Below are positions 8,069-16,210 of a stretch of DNA of 64,000 nucleotides, one piece after another. The notes below the pieces were generated by a model. The model was not told where the DNA came from. It saw only the letters and a list, made by a program, of their open reading frames with translations, and searched no databases. Each line of letters begins with the position of its first letter. Within the stretch, counting starts at the first letter, position 1. This DNA is from Anaerolineales bacterium (GTDB lineage: Bacteria; Chloroflexota; Anaerolineae; 4572-78; J111): NCBI GenBank assembly GCA_020634855.1, contig JACKAU010000013.1, forward strand, positions 141,224 to 205,223, given 5' to 3'. Both the position numbers and the translations under genes were made by a program.

Positions 8069-9381
8069 TGGGTCACGACCTCAAAGTCAATCAGATCGCT
8101 GTCGGTTCGAAAGACGGCCAGTTCGGTGGCCCCCATCTCCAGATTTTCGCCGACGGCGGCTTCAATGACCGTGGTTTGATGAGGCACCGCGCCGAAGGTA
8201 ATCCGGCCAAAAGCCGGTGGGCAGCGGCGCAAATGGAGTTGCTGCACATCGACCACGCCGGGCTGTTCGCCGAAGGCGCACATCACCTGGGAGTAAAGCA
8301 CGCTGCCACCCAACTTGAGCGCCCCGATATCTTTGGCCAACCGCTGCTTAATCGAAGCCAGGAGCGCCTGGGGATCGTAGCCGGCCCGGATGATGACTTT
8401 GGCCCGCACGCCCACATCGATGTGGTTGGCTTCGACAATGTTGGGATGAATGCCCACCGGCCGCACCCGATCAACCGCCTCGCCGACCTGCTCGAAGATG
8501 CCCGGTACATTGCCGGTGGTTCGCCAGGGCCAGGCAAATTCGTGGGCGACCACAATGTCGAAGAAATAGGCTTCGCCCACGCTGCGCTCGCTGCTAAAGG
8601 GGCGCTGGCTGAAATTGAACAGATTGAAATAGCTCTGTGACACATCGACGCCGCCCAGTGGGTCGAAGAGCAGCACATCGATGACGCCGCTGAGGTCGAG
8701 TACCGCCCGGCGTACGCTCTCCAACGTCCACAGGTTGCGCGGCAGGCCCAGTAGTCGCCCCCGATAATCGTCATCACGCTCAAATTTGTCCCCACCCGTG
8801 AAGGGCTGCAAATTCTGCGCGGTAACGGTGGCCAAGCCAAAGTCGCTCAGATAAATCTGTTGATAGACCGGATCGAGGCCGATAATCGTGTTGGCGGCAA
8901 TATTGCTGTCCGATCCGCGGGCAAAGGCCTGGACTTTAACCGGGGCCTGCGGCGACGCTGCGTTTAGCGTGACCGGTGCAGTGGTAAAGAAGGATCGCAC
9001 CGGAGCGCCGGTCACCACCATCGTTCCTTCGGGCAAAATATAATTCCGGCCGGGTACCGGGTTGTTGATCTTGACCGTCACCTCGCCGCCGGCGAACAGC
9101 CGCCGCCGGGCCAGCCCCACATCTTCACCAAGCAGATCGAGGTTATCGCCCAACGCGGTCGAGACGAAATTGCTGTAGTAGAGATCCTCCATCCGCTTCC
9201 ACAGTTCGGCATCTTCGGCGCTGGTTACTTCCAAGAGCTTAAGCAGCGGGCTGGAGGGGGTCAGGTCTATGTTCGGGCCAAACATCTGGAGGGCGCGGTC
9301 CACCCCCTCGCCCAGGATGATGTCGAAGCCTTTGAGATTGAAACCTTCATTTGATACACCGAAACCGGCCATCGTGTCCAT
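8065..9381 (-). CDS. baseplate J-like protein
   Basis: 438 aa, matching the gpJ/Afp11 type of baseplate wedge protein. The N-terminus has the expected topology (ITLTPSSPLLKLLEV ... EDAELWKRMEDLYYSNFVST), then the long middle domain (GEVTVKINNPVPGRNYILPEG; FARGSDSNIAANTI; FERDDDYRGRL) and a C-terminal domain ending near VTQ. Wedge proteins of this family surround the hub and trigger sheath contraction. It lies between the gp25-like gene and the tail-I-like gene, the usual order. A 96-base gap with a perfect palindrome separates it from the gp25-like gene, whereas most other gaps in this operon are under 30 bases. Confidence 0.88.
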   Translation of the reverse strand: MDTMAGFGVSNEGFNLKGFDIILGEGVDRALQMFGPNIDLTPSSPLLKLLEVTSAEDAELWKRMEDLYYSNFVSTALGDNLDLLGEDVGLARRRLFAGGEVTVKINNPVPGRNYILPEGTMVVTGAPVRSFFTTAPVTLNAASPQAPVKVQAFARGSDSNIAANTIIGLDPVYQQIYLSDFGLATVTAQNLQPFTGGDKFERDDDYRGRLLGLPRNLWTLESVRRAVLDLSGVIDVLLFDPLGGVDVSQSYFNLFNFSQRPFSSERSVGEAYFFDIVVAHEFAWPWRTTGNVPGIFEQVGEAVDRVRPVGIHPNIVEANHIDVGVRAKVIIRAGYDPQALLASIKQRLAKDIGALKLGGSVLYSQVMCAFGEQPGVVDVQQLHLRRCPPAFGRITFGAVPHQTTVIEAAVGENLEMGATELAVFRTDSDLIDFEVVTQ

Positions 9382-9416
9382 TCCTGCCGTTAAAAGCGTT
9401 TACTTAATAGTTCGGG

Positions 9417-9442
9417 GTAGGACAAACTTAAGTTTGTCCTAC
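9417..9442. repeat. perfect 26-bp palindrome inside the injection-system operon
   Basis: GTAGGACAAACTT followed by its exact reverse complement AAGTTTGTCCTAC, with no loop. It sits in the only sizeable gap between structural genes of the operon (9382-9477). A related palindrome of the form GGTAGGCCAAAC ... GTTTGGCCTACC lies at 20096-20123, so it is more likely a dispersed repeat than an element specific to this operon. As RNA it could slow transcription or protect one end of a processed message. Confidence 0.75.
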
Positions 9443-9477
9443 AAAACTCTTATGTTCCGATCAGGGGGCACTACCCG

Positions 9478-9924
9478 TTAAACCCCCACCTTCAAAGCCA
9501 GAGTAGTCGTTCGATCCTGAACGGTGTCGATCGTGACCTCGACCTGCCAGACCCGGCGATGGTGTTGGTCGCGCAGCAGCCGTTGATCGACTTCAGGATG
9601 CGCGGCCAGGTAGGCCGGATCATCGTCAAACAACACCTGGCGGATATCACTGACCCGAGGGTCAGTCCCTAACGTCCGCACCAGATTGAGCTTAATCAAC
9701 TCCTTGATCATCCGCACGCCGTTCGGCTCGATGAAAGCCTGGGTCACATCGAGGCCATAGGTTGTGTTGAAGGGATCGGAGCCGTAGGGAGTCAGCACCC
9801 GCAGAGTTAGCGCCTGGATGAGATTGGCCTGGCCGGTCACCGTGAGCAGTTCGCCGTCCTCGATGACCAGATCGCCGTCTGCCAATAAAAAGCTGTAACC
9901 AAAAGCGTTGTCGTCGTTCATCAT
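9478..9924 (-). CDS. gp25/gpW-like baseplate wedge protein
   Basis: 148 aa. The sequence fits the T4 gp25 / Afp9 family: an N-terminal beta part (YSFLLADGDLVIEDGELLTVTG), the helical core with NLIQALTLRVLTPYGSDPFNTTYGL, and a C-terminal beta part (WQVEVTIDTVQDRTTTLALKV). Members of this family join the sheath to the baseplate wedges. Its place between the PAAR-like tip gene and baseplate J is the expected one, and its start lies 13 bases beyond the stop of the PAAR-like gene. Despite the lysozyme-related family name, I see no catalytic glutamate motif and expect a purely structural role. Confidence 0.85.
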   Translation of the reverse strand: MMNDDNAFGYSFLLADGDLVIEDGELLTVTGQANLIQALTLRVLTPYGSDPFNTTYGLDVTQAFIEPNGVRMIKELIKLNLVRTLGTDPRVSDIRQVLFDDDPAYLAAHPEVDQRLLRDQHHRRVWQVEVTIDTVQDRTTTLALKVGV

Positions 9925-9937
9925 CTGGCCTCGGTGA

Positions 9938-10276
9938 TTATTTGGCCGCCAACTTGGTTTGACCCGCCGATTTCACTTGCCACATAACGGGGGCGGGCGG
10001 GCTGGCGTTGGTCAGGCCCGTGGCCGTCTCCAACATCGCCGGCTGGCCGTCGATCATCAGTTCGGTGCTGACGCCGGTGATGATGGTGGTGATCGTCGCA
10101 CAGGGAACCAGGCCGGGGCCTTTGTTCGGACAATTATTCACTAACGCGCCGATGAGATCACGCTGCAAGATAACGGCCTGGCCGTCCACCGTGAGTTTGT
10201 GTTGGCTGGCCTTCAGTTGAACCGGCGCTTGATGAATACACGTTACAACGGAGGCTTCGGTCAAAACATTGGGCAT
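9938..10276 (-). CDS. PAAR-like spike-tip protein
   Basis: 112 aa. It has the layout of PAAR-like tip proteins: short beta repeats with turns (KLTVDGQAVILQRDL; CATITTIITGVSTELMIDGQ; PAMLETATGLTN) and cysteines at about 13, 49 and 59 that could help bind a metal. Such proteins sharpen the spike that the hub pushes through the target membrane. It directly follows the gpD/gpV-type hub-spike gene (16-base gap) and precedes the gp25-like gene, as in eCIS and type VI clusters. Expected location: the tip of the spike at the baseplate end of the particle. Confidence 0.8.
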   Translation of the reverse strand: MPNVLTEASVVTCIHQAPVQLKASQHKLTVDGQAVILQRDLIGALVNNCPNKGPGLVPCATITTIITGVSTELMIDGQPAMLETATGLTNASPPAPVMWQVKSAGQTKLAAK

Positions 10277-10292
10277 GGTGTCACCTCTCCCA

Positions 10293-12017
10293 TTATTTGA
10301 CCTCGACGGTGGGGCCGTTCAATGTCAACGACACAGCCCCGTTGGTCAAGGTGAGTTCCTGAGCTTTGGTTTCAATGGTAATCTTGCCGTTCTGGTCAAT
10401 GGTAATCTTGGCGCCGCTTTGATGCTCGATGACCAACGTATCGGCGGCGGGCGGGGTAGGCCGGCCCCCCACCTCAGGCAGTTGATGGTCGGCTACCAGG
10501 ATTTGAAACGCCTTGGCCTGGATCACCCGATGACCTTTACTATCGGTCAGATCGTTGACGCCCTTGCCAGTGGGCAAACCGTTGTGATCCAGTTCGGTCG
10601 GCAGGCAGAGCCAGTAATCGCCGGCCTCATTTTTGGGACGGTCCTGGGCCGGGTTTTCCGGCCAGACAAAGCCGGTCACAATCGCATCGTTGACCAGGCC
10701 GCGATTGTGGGCCAGCAGAGCGCGCATCTTGGGATAGATAGGCACCATTAGCCCGCACTTGTGAAAGGCAAAGGGAGCGGCAATCGGCTTGTTGTGCAGC
10801 TGCACCGCGTCGTCGATGGGCGTCTCCACACTGGGGGCCACGCCATCCGCGGGCGGCGACTGGCCGTAGTCGAGCGTAGCCAAGTGCTTTTGTTGGTTGC
10901 CCGGCGTATAATCCTTGACCTGCCCCATGTCGAGCGCCGGGCGCTGGCTCTGGCTGCTCTCGAATACGTCGCGGACGCGGTCAACCACGCTCTGGACGCC
11001 GGTGGTCACGCGCGCTCGCTGGCCGGCATCGGCGACAATGAGCTTGACATCGCAGACGTAGCCGCTGCGAGTGGAAAAGCGGTGAATCACCTGTTCGATG
11101 CGCAGCGTGCCCTGGGGCGCTTTCTCGACATCCTTGACCTGGGCGACCTGGCCGACCCGCAATCCCGGATGGCCCAGCACGGTCAAATCGAGCCGGGTGC
11201 GGATGGCGGCCGCGGATTTGTCCTGGCTCGGCTGGGGACACCGTTCGACATCGACATCATTTTCATGCAGTTCGTCCAGACGCACGATATTGGTATCGGG
11301 GGTGAACGCCACGGGCGCCGGATATTTGCTGTGGCCCACCGCCGCCCCCAGAAAAATGGTGTTATCGCGCACCACCAGTGGGGCCTTAGCCATATCGGCC
11401 AGGAGGCGCAAGGCTTGCAGCCCATTGCCGGCTTTCAAGGTGAAGTCGGTCAGCGGCAGATTGAGTTTCCCTTCTTCGGCGACGCTGACCCCGGTTGGGC
11501 CGGCAATCTCTTCCTTGATAAAAGCGTCCGCAGAAGATTGTTTGGGCTTGCTGATCGCAATACATTGGGTGCGCAGTCGATAGCCGCCCTTTTCTTGGCC
11601 GTTGATGACCGTCCGGGCGATGCCGTCCTCGCCGATCGCGCTTTTGATCGAGGTCACTTTGCCTTCGAGCACCGGCCGCGAACCGGTGGTGGTCGAGGGT
11701 TCGTCGAAGTAGCCCAGATGAATTTTGACGGTGAGCGGCGTGGGCGGGTCGGCCTGCATCCCGGTGATCTGCTTTTCTTTGAGCAGATCGGCGGTCTGCA
11801 CCGGCAGGTTGATCAGCGTCATCTCAAAGCTATCCACCGCGTCGCCGGCGGTCATGGTGACCGTGATGTCGGCATCCAGAATATAAGCGCCGTTGAGGAC
11901 GCTGTTAGAGACCTTGAGCGGCAGCCCCAGGCCGATCAAAGACGCGGCTGCGCCCAACAGCCCGCCGGCCGGTTTCTCTTCTTCGATCTCGACTTGATAC
12001 CAGATAATAAAACTCAT
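10293..12017 (-). CDS. hub-spike protein (gpD plus gpV / VgrG-like)
   Basis: 574 aa. The N-terminal two thirds resemble phage late-control protein D (hub), with DADITVTMTAGDAVDSFEM, a lysine-rich central part and LDLTVLGHPGLRVGQVAQV. The C-terminal third is a gpV-like OB domain (MRALLAHNRGLVNDAIVTGF ... GDYWLCLPTELD) followed by short beta-helix repeats at the very end (GAKITIDQNGKITIETKAQ, then LTLTNGAVSLTLNGPTVEV) typical of a trimeric needle. One polypeptide thus supplies the hub and the spike, as VgrG does in type VI systems and Afp8 does in eCIS. Its start overlaps the stop of the preceding gene by four bases (ATGA). No extra effector domain is fused. Confidence 0.85.
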   Translation of the reverse strand: MSFIIWYQVEIEEEKPAGGLLGAAASLIGLGLPLKVSNSVLNGAYILDADITVTMTAGDAVDSFEMTLINLPVQTADLLKEKQITGMQADPPTPLTVKIHLGYFDEPSTTTGSRPVLEGKVTSIKSAIGEDGIARTVINGQEKGGYRLRTQCIAISKPKQSSADAFIKEEIAGPTGVSVAEEGKLNLPLTDFTLKAGNGLQALRLLADMAKAPLVVRDNTIFLGAAVGHSKYPAPVAFTPDTNIVRLDELHENDVDVERCPQPSQDKSAAAIRTRLDLTVLGHPGLRVGQVAQVKDVEKAPQGTLRIEQVIHRFSTRSGYVCDVKLIVADAGQRARVTTGVQSVVDRVRDVFESSQSQRPALDMGQVKDYTPGNQQKHLATLDYGQSPPADGVAPSVETPIDDAVQLHNKPIAAPFAFHKCGLMVPIYPKMRALLAHNRGLVNDAIVTGFVWPENPAQDRPKNEAGDYWLCLPTELDHNGLPTGKGVNDLTDSKGHRVIQAKAFQILVADHQLPEVGGRPTPPAADTLVIEHQSGAKITIDQNGKITIETKAQELTLTNGAVSLTLNGPTVEVK

Positions 12018-12382
12018 CGCGCCGCAATGCCTCCGATAACTTCAGAACCAAACGCGCCGATGCCGTTCAAATTGCGTTTGGCGACGTTCATTTTGCGAAA
12101 GACAAAGGCCAGTTCAGCCGCTTCGTACTCGAAATCGAGCACCAGTTTGCGCCGGAACAGAAAGGTCGAGCCGGACGGGTCTTCCCGGACAACGGTCATG
12201 ACCATGAAGGCGTCGGCTTTGGGTAACTGGAATATGTAGTCATCCGGCCATAGTTGATCGCCTTCGAGGGCATTGACATAGAGTGAGATCCGGTAGGCGT
12301 TGTCCAGAAAATTGAGACGAAACGCTTGGGGAAAGCCTTCGTCGGCGTTGATGGGTAACAGCAGGTACGAGCGTTGGGCCAC
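12014..12382 (-). CDS. baseplate plug-like protein
   Basis: 122 aa. The sequence (FPQAFRLNFLDNAYRISLYV ... FLFRRKLVLDFEYEAAELAF ... NLNGIGAFGSEVIGG) resembles small plug or hub-collar proteins of cyanophage-type baseplates, as I recall that family. It overlaps the following hub-spike gene by four bases and follows the 186-aa gene by 14 bases. I infer that it helps join tube and hub. The family assignment is moderate; membership of the injection-system operon is firm. Confidence 0.6.
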   Translation of the reverse strand: MAQRSYLLLPINADEGFPQAFRLNFLDNAYRISLYVNALEGDQLWPDDYIFQLPKADAFMVMTVVREDPSGSTFLFRRKLVLDFEYEAAELAFVFRKMNVAKRNLNGIGAFGSEVIGGIAAR

Positions 12383-12396
12383 AGTTAAATCTCCTG

Positions 12397-12957
12397 TTAA
12401 GGATTGGATAGGCTTGGACTGGCGAGCGTGCGTGTCTCGTTCAGCGAAGCAGGCGCCGGTTTGGGCGTCCGGGGGATCGGGTTGGGGGCCGGGCCGGTCG
12501 GGATAGCCGCCGTACCCGCCGCCAGGGCCAGGTCGGCCACTTCGCTCAAGATCGTCGTCAAGCTGGAGCGCGGCACATACTGCAACGTCAACGAGACATC
12601 CAGCGCGTCCCGCTTCTGGACGCTTTGACTGAAGCGTAAATCGGTGATCTGCATATCCAAGCTGATGGTCAACCCCGACACGACGGGGATGCCGGTCACC
12701 GCCAGCAGCGGCGCGGCCGCCGCGACCAACAGCCGCGATGTCAGCGCCATCGTTTCCAGCGCTTTTTTCAACAGCAAGCGCTCGGGACCGATTAACATCG
12801 CTTCAATGCTGATGGTTTTGGTGGTCGGCGCAATCGCCTGCGAAAATTTACTGCCGGCAATCCGCTCGATGCGGTAGCCTTCGCTGATGTTCATACTTTG
12901 CACATAAAACAGCGGCACCGCGCCGACCAAAACCGGAACATTGACGCCAGCGGGCAT
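12397..12957 (-). CDS. tube-to-baseplate connector-like protein
   Basis: 186 aa. The N-terminal part begins with PAGVNVPVLVGAVPLFYVQS and a conserved-looking stretch GYRIERIAGSKFSQAIAP. A hydrophobic helix lies around residues 75-95 (LLVAAAAPLLAVTG), then a beta part with the pattern LRFSQSVQKRDALDVSLTLQ. The tail is Pro/Ala/Thr-rich and probably disordered. It lies between the tube-side genes and the plug-like and hub genes, where phage and eCIS clusters encode the small hub-proximal connector (often LysM-bearing, but no LysM is visible here). Exact family not recognised. Confidence 0.6.
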   Translation of the reverse strand: MPAGVNVPVLVGAVPLFYVQSMNISEGYRIERIAGSKFSQAIAPTTKTISIEAMLIGPERLLLKKALETMALTSRLLVAAAAPLLAVTGIPVVSGLTISLDMQITDLRFSQSVQKRDALDVSLTLQYVPRSSLTTILSEVADLALAAGTAAIPTGPAPNPIPRTPKPAPASLNETRTLASPSLSNP

Positions 12958-12984
12958 TTGTCATCTCCTTCTTAGGGTTAGGAC

Positions 12985-13299
12985 CTACATCCGGCTGGCC
13001 AGTTCGCGCGTCAGCTCACTAAAAACGTACTCGGTCACCCGCCGAATCTGTTCCTCGCTGAGCGCGCCGATGACTTCGATTTCCACCGGAAAGTAATAGT
13101 TGATGACCGGACCGTCGGCCCGGCTGTCAGGAGCGATGTGCGCTTCACTGCCGGGCGCGGGCATGATGTATTCGCCTTCATGCACCAGGGCAATGCCGGT
13201 CTGTTCAACGCGCCCGCCGGTTTGAAATGCGGGTACAGTCATCTCGATTATGGGGCCGGTAAAAGCGCCCGCTTCATCAACGGGATTATCGTCAGCCAT
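12985..13299 (-). CDS. 104-aa protein at the tape-measure position with C-terminal cargo-like module
   Basis: 104 aa, encoded two bases after the tube gene stop. Residues 27-55 (QTGGRVEQTGIALVHEGEYI) follow the pattern seen near the C-terminus of many phage tape-measure proteins (Gly-Gly ... LVxExGxExxxP). Residues 64-104 (PVINYYFPVEIEVIGALSEE, then a helix) match the N-terminus of the cargo protein at 571-3225 (PQINCYIPIKLRLAGELSEA): both share P, I-N, Y, P, G, L-S-E and Q at matching positions. No long tape-measure gene exists between tube and hub. I infer a small tube-lumen or hub protein that either ends in a docking module or shares a sorting tag with the cargo. Confidence 0.68.
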   Translation of the reverse strand: MADDNPVDEAGAFTGPIIEMTVPAFQTGGRVEQTGIALVHEGEYIMPAPGSEAHIAPDSRADGPVINYYFPVEIEVIGALSEEQIRRVTEYVFSELTRELASRM

Positions 13300-13301
13300 G
13301 G

Positions 13302-13694
13302 TCAGGCCTCAAGTCCGACGCTGAGCGCCATGCAGTTGAAGCTGGCCTGCGGGACGCCATCGATCACCACGTTGCTAGGATTGGCCGAGGTTATGACACA
13401 GCGCGAAAACTTGATGCTGTTGAAGGTCCAATCCGTGCCTTTCTTCTCGGCCACGGCAATCGAAAACTCTTGCCCGTTGACGGCCAATTCGGTCAGGTCG
13501 GCCACCGATGTGCCGATGGCCGGGACCGTCATGGTAAAGGTAAAGGTAAAGGGCTGGCGCACGTAGCCGACATTGTCGGCCTCGACGCTGTGGATGACGG
13601 TGTGCGGCACATTAAACGTGGGCGTAAAGTTAGAGATCGGCGTGATGGTATTATTGCCGAGTTTGACTTCAAGCCGAGTGTTCCAATCAGCCAT
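13302..13694 (-). CDS. tail tube protein
   Basis: 130 aa, beta-rich, of the size of Hcp/Afp1-type and phage inner-tube proteins. Typical parts are the loop after the first strand (TPISNFTPTFNVPHTVIHSV), the central FTFTFTMTVPAIG strand pair and the ending NCMALSVGLEA. Hexameric rings of such a protein form the inner tube that is driven through the target envelope. It directly follows the sheath gene (10-base gap), as in all contractile systems. Only one tube gene is present here, whereas Afp and PVC clusters have two or more. Confidence 0.8.
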   Translation of the reverse strand: MADWNTRLEVKLGNNTITPISNFTPTFNVPHTVIHSVEADNVGYVRQPFTFTFTMTVPAIGTSVADLTELAVNGQEFSIAVAEKKGTDWTFNSIKFSRCVITSANPSNVVIDGVPQASFNCMALSVGLEA

Positions 13695-13704
13695 AAAATG
13701 CCTC

Positions 13705-14865
13705 CTATTCGAACTTCAGGGTAATCGCCAGACGATGGATAGCGCCGGCATAATCAACGGCCACCAACACCTCTACTACCCGCTGGGATTGGGCGTTGTT
13801 AATTTGATTCAACTCCGCCGGCGTCAAGGTGTTGGGGTCTTTGTCCAATAGGGTCAAAATTGGGATCACGATGTCGTACCCTTCGATGACCTCGGTCCGA
13901 ACCAACGGTTCGAGGACGGCCTCCATTTGCGCCGTCAGGGCGCGCAGGCCGGAACGGCTGATCCGCAAATTGCCGACCGTTTTGATCAATTGGGCCTTCA
14001 ATAGAAACGAGACATTATCTACTGTGCGCACGATGTCGATATATTTCTTTCCGCCGGGGTTGCCGGTGTAGCCTTCGCCCATATAGATGCCGCGCCCGGG
14101 GATTAAGACCGGGTCAACCAGCCAATTGACACCCTTACCGGCCGGGCCGCTGGCAAAGTTCTCCGAGCCGTTGATCGTTTCGATTTCGGCTGACGTGAAG
14201 GCGTCGCTGTTGATGCTGACCGGCTTTAGCAGCAGCGAAATATGGGGTTCATAGCCGGCAATCGTCCCGGCCACCGCCGCGGCCGCGTCTTCATCACTTT
14301 TGTGGGCAATATAAACCAACCGTTCGTCGGTTAAATTGCCGCTGAGAACGGCCGTGTCGGTCGCCCCCTTGGCCAGCATGGCCACGCCCATGCGCTCCAT
14401 GCCGTCGCCGCCGGTGTTCGAGACGGTTTTGACGTGGTCGGCCAGTTTGCCGAGGGCGGCGCTGTTGGCGGTGGTCAACGGGGTGTTGGCCAGCACCACA
14501 AACTGCACATTTAAGGTGTTGGCCGCATTCAACCCGTCATCCCAATTTGGCCCGCCTTGACCCCCATCAACCGGAATACCGTAAATAAGCGACGGCCCCG
14601 GCGATTGATTAAAGGCCAGCCGGATTGAGCTGGCCAGATCAAAAACGGGCGGCTTGTGCTCCGGGTCTTTGGCATGATCGGCGGCAGCCTGCTTGGTGGT
14701 CGCATCGCGCAACTGATCTTCCGCGTCGGCCGGATTGGTAAATGGAATAGGCACGTTGGCCGCGCCGGACGAGGCCGCCCCCACAATGGCAAGGTTACCG
14801 TAAGCCCTAACCGCCGGCGCAAACAGGTCGGCGACCGGGTTGACACGAATGTATCGAACGGTCAT
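13705..14865 (-). CDS. contractile tail sheath protein
   Basis: 386 aa. The C-terminal half carries the hallmarks of contractile sheath proteins: GRGIYMGEGY ... KKYIDIVRTVDNVSFLLKAQ and GLRALTAQMEAVLEPLV, then GYDIVIPILT and a closing beta strand VVEVLVAVDYAGAIHRLAIT that would donate to the neighbouring subunit. The N-terminus FAPAVRAYGNLAIVGAAS is also typical. Sheath rings surround the tube and shorten on firing. It is compact and there is only one sheath gene, closer to simple phage-like or archaeal injection systems than to Afp (three sheath genes). Confidence 0.85.
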   Translation of the reverse strand: MTVRYIRVNPVADLFAPAVRAYGNLAIVGAASSGAANVPIPFTNPADAEDQLRDATTKQAAADHAKDPEHKPPVFDLASSIRLAFNQSPGPSLIYGIPVDGGQGGPNWDDGLNAANTLNVQFVVLANTPLTTANSAALGKLADHVKTVSNTGGDGMERMGVAMLAKGATDTAVLSGNLTDERLVYIAHKSDEDAAAAVAGTIAGYEPHISLLLKPVSINSDAFTSAEIETINGSENFASGPAGKGVNWLVDPVLIPGRGIYMGEGYTGNPGGKKYIDIVRTVDNVSFLLKAQLIKTVGNLRISRSGLRALTAQMEAVLEPLVRTEVIEGYDIVIPILTLLDKDPNTLTPAELNQINNAQSQRVVEVLVAVDYAGAIHRLAITLKFE

Positions 14866-14885
14866 AACATACCTCCTCGTAAAAT

Positions 14886-15104
14886 CTAATGAAATTTAGC
14901 CTTGAGTTTCCGGCGCAAGCGCTGTAGTTGTTGGTGATTCAGCGGCGGCGTGATCGGGACATCGCCGCCGGTCGCGGCCGGAGCTGTATCTTTCGCCGCG
15001 ACCGGCGGGGGCTTGTCGGCCACCGTCGGGGGTTTCTCACCTTCCGGGGGACTTTTGGCCTTTTTTTCGACTTGAGCGTCTGCCGTTTTTTTGGAATTGG
15101 CCAT
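14886..15104 (-). CDS. small Lys/Pro/Ala-rich protein of the injection-system operon
   Basis: 72 aa. The first 50 residues are low-complexity and charged (Lys, Pro, Ala, Glu, Thr) and probably disordered; the last 20 form a basic amphipathic helix (LNHQQLQRLRRKLKAKFH). A good ribosome-binding site (GAGGAGATAATCG before ATG) supports translation. It lies between the first gene of the operon and the sheath gene. I do not recognise a family. A short chaperone-like or cap-binding role during sheath assembly is conceivable but is only a guess. Confidence 0.55.
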   Translation of the reverse strand: MANSKKTADAQVEKKAKSPPEGEKPPTVADKPPPVAAKDTAPAATGGDVPITPPLNHQQLQRLRRKLKAKFH

Positions 15105-15124
15105 ACGATTATCTCCTCAACGTA

Positions 15125-15949
15125 CTAAAGCGGCGTAACAAAGAGACTAAGGATGTACTCGGCAGCGAAGAAAGTTTGCAGAGCCGCCGCCGTAAACGGA
15201 AGGCCGTTGAGCGCGGCTTCCGGAAAAATCAAGACCGGGGCATACGGCGTCCGAACCTCGGCGGTGTTGATGTCTGGACGATAGATGTTCACCCGTTCCC
15301 CGGCCGTCCGGGCCAGTTTCACGGCCCGCAAAGCTTCGGTTACGTCGATCACCTCCCGCATCAAGAGGATGACCTCCAGAGGAAAGTGATAGTGGTTAGC
15401 CGGATTATCGGCGTTAAACGGTCCCGGTGCGCGGAGGTGGATCTCGGTGATCAGGTAGTGATACGCTTCTTTCAGATCATCCACCGTCGTGAGCTTGTGC
15501 TTGGCCATAAACGCATCCAGATCGATGAACCGAAACCGGGCGCGGAATTCAGCGAGGGTGTTGAAGTCCGCCACTTCACGATTCAGAATCGACTCGACTT
15601 CGCCGGGGTCCACTTCCAGGACGAGGGTCAGATCGAGCATCGCCAATATATCGAGCCACAACGGTGCAAACGGCTGCTGCTCTAGGCTGATATCGCTGCG
15701 AGTATAACTCGGTATGGTTTGCTGCCAGGTGCCGGTTAGCCGGCCGGGGGGGAAAAGCGGGCGTTGAAATTCCGTGCGGCGCACTTGCACGTCACGGATG
15801 GCGTGGAGAGTCGCAAACGGCATATCGTAGACCGCCTCGACCAATCCGCGCAGACGGGTGTGATCGGGATCGTTCGGGGGCGCTAATAGTTGCACCAGGT
15901 GCGTTGGATCGCCAAACTGTAACAGTAACTGATCGACAAACGTACTCAT
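15125..15949 (-). CDS. first gene of the injection-system operon, unknown function
   Basis: 274 aa, soluble, mixed alpha/beta with an Arg/Phe/Pro-rich N-terminal half (VRRTEFQRPLFPPGRLTGTW) and a helical C-terminal half (YHYLITEIHLRA ... PLEVILLMREVIDVTEALR). It is the first gene of the run; its start is preceded by CCGGAGCGCTTGG, which supplies a Shine-Dalgarno. The cap/terminator protein (Afp16/DUF4255 type) is often encoded next to the sheath in such clusters, and this would fit by position, but the sequence does not let me assign that family. Confidence 0.55.
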   Translation of the reverse strand: MSTFVDQLLLQFGDPTHLVQLLAPPNDPDHTRLRGLVEAVYDMPFATLHAIRDVQVRRTEFQRPLFPPGRLTGTWQQTIPSYTRSDISLEQQPFAPLWLDILAMLDLTLVLEVDPGEVESILNREVADFNTLAEFRARFRFIDLDAFMAKHKLTTVDDLKEAYHYLITEIHLRAPGPFNADNPANHYHFPLEVILLMREVIDVTEALRAVKLARTAGERVNIYRPDINTAEVRTPYAPVLIFPEAALNGLPFTAAALQTFFAAEYILSLFVTPL

Positions 15950-16210
15950 CCAAGCGCTCCGGAGCTTTTACACCTGGCTATTTGCTCGCATTATTAATAG
16001 AAGATACCTAACGGCTCAGGCTCATCATTTCGAGAAATGACATACGTGAGTCGTTACGACGAAATGACGGTCAAGATTAATTTGATTCTAAACCGGAAGC
16101 AGTCCCATTGTCATGAGGCAAACGTCACTTTTTTCAGGATATTTTGTCCCAAAATATGATGGACTTTGAAGAACTGTTTTGGGGTTTTCCGACGTAGCGT
16201 GGGGCGGCTC
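15950..16210. other. intergenic region upstream of the injection-system operon
   Basis: This region must hold the operon promoter (minus strand) unless the operon starts elsewhere; I see no convincing -35/-10 pair. Around 16026-16068 the motif TCATTTCGAGAAATGA and the later CGAAATGA can form a small hairpin. To the right is the tail of a broken MFS gene reading towards the operon. Confidence 0.4.

Noticed and set aside
1..15949. A prophage
   Set aside because: Only tail and baseplate functions are seen; there is no capsid, portal, terminase, lysis or integrase gene in 16 kb, and cargo-like toxin genes stand at the end. A tail-like injection system fits better, though the left flank is not seen.
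15125..15949. Calling it the DUF4255/Afp16-type cap protein
   Set aside because: The position fits but I see no sequence pattern of that family, and the length is above the usual one.
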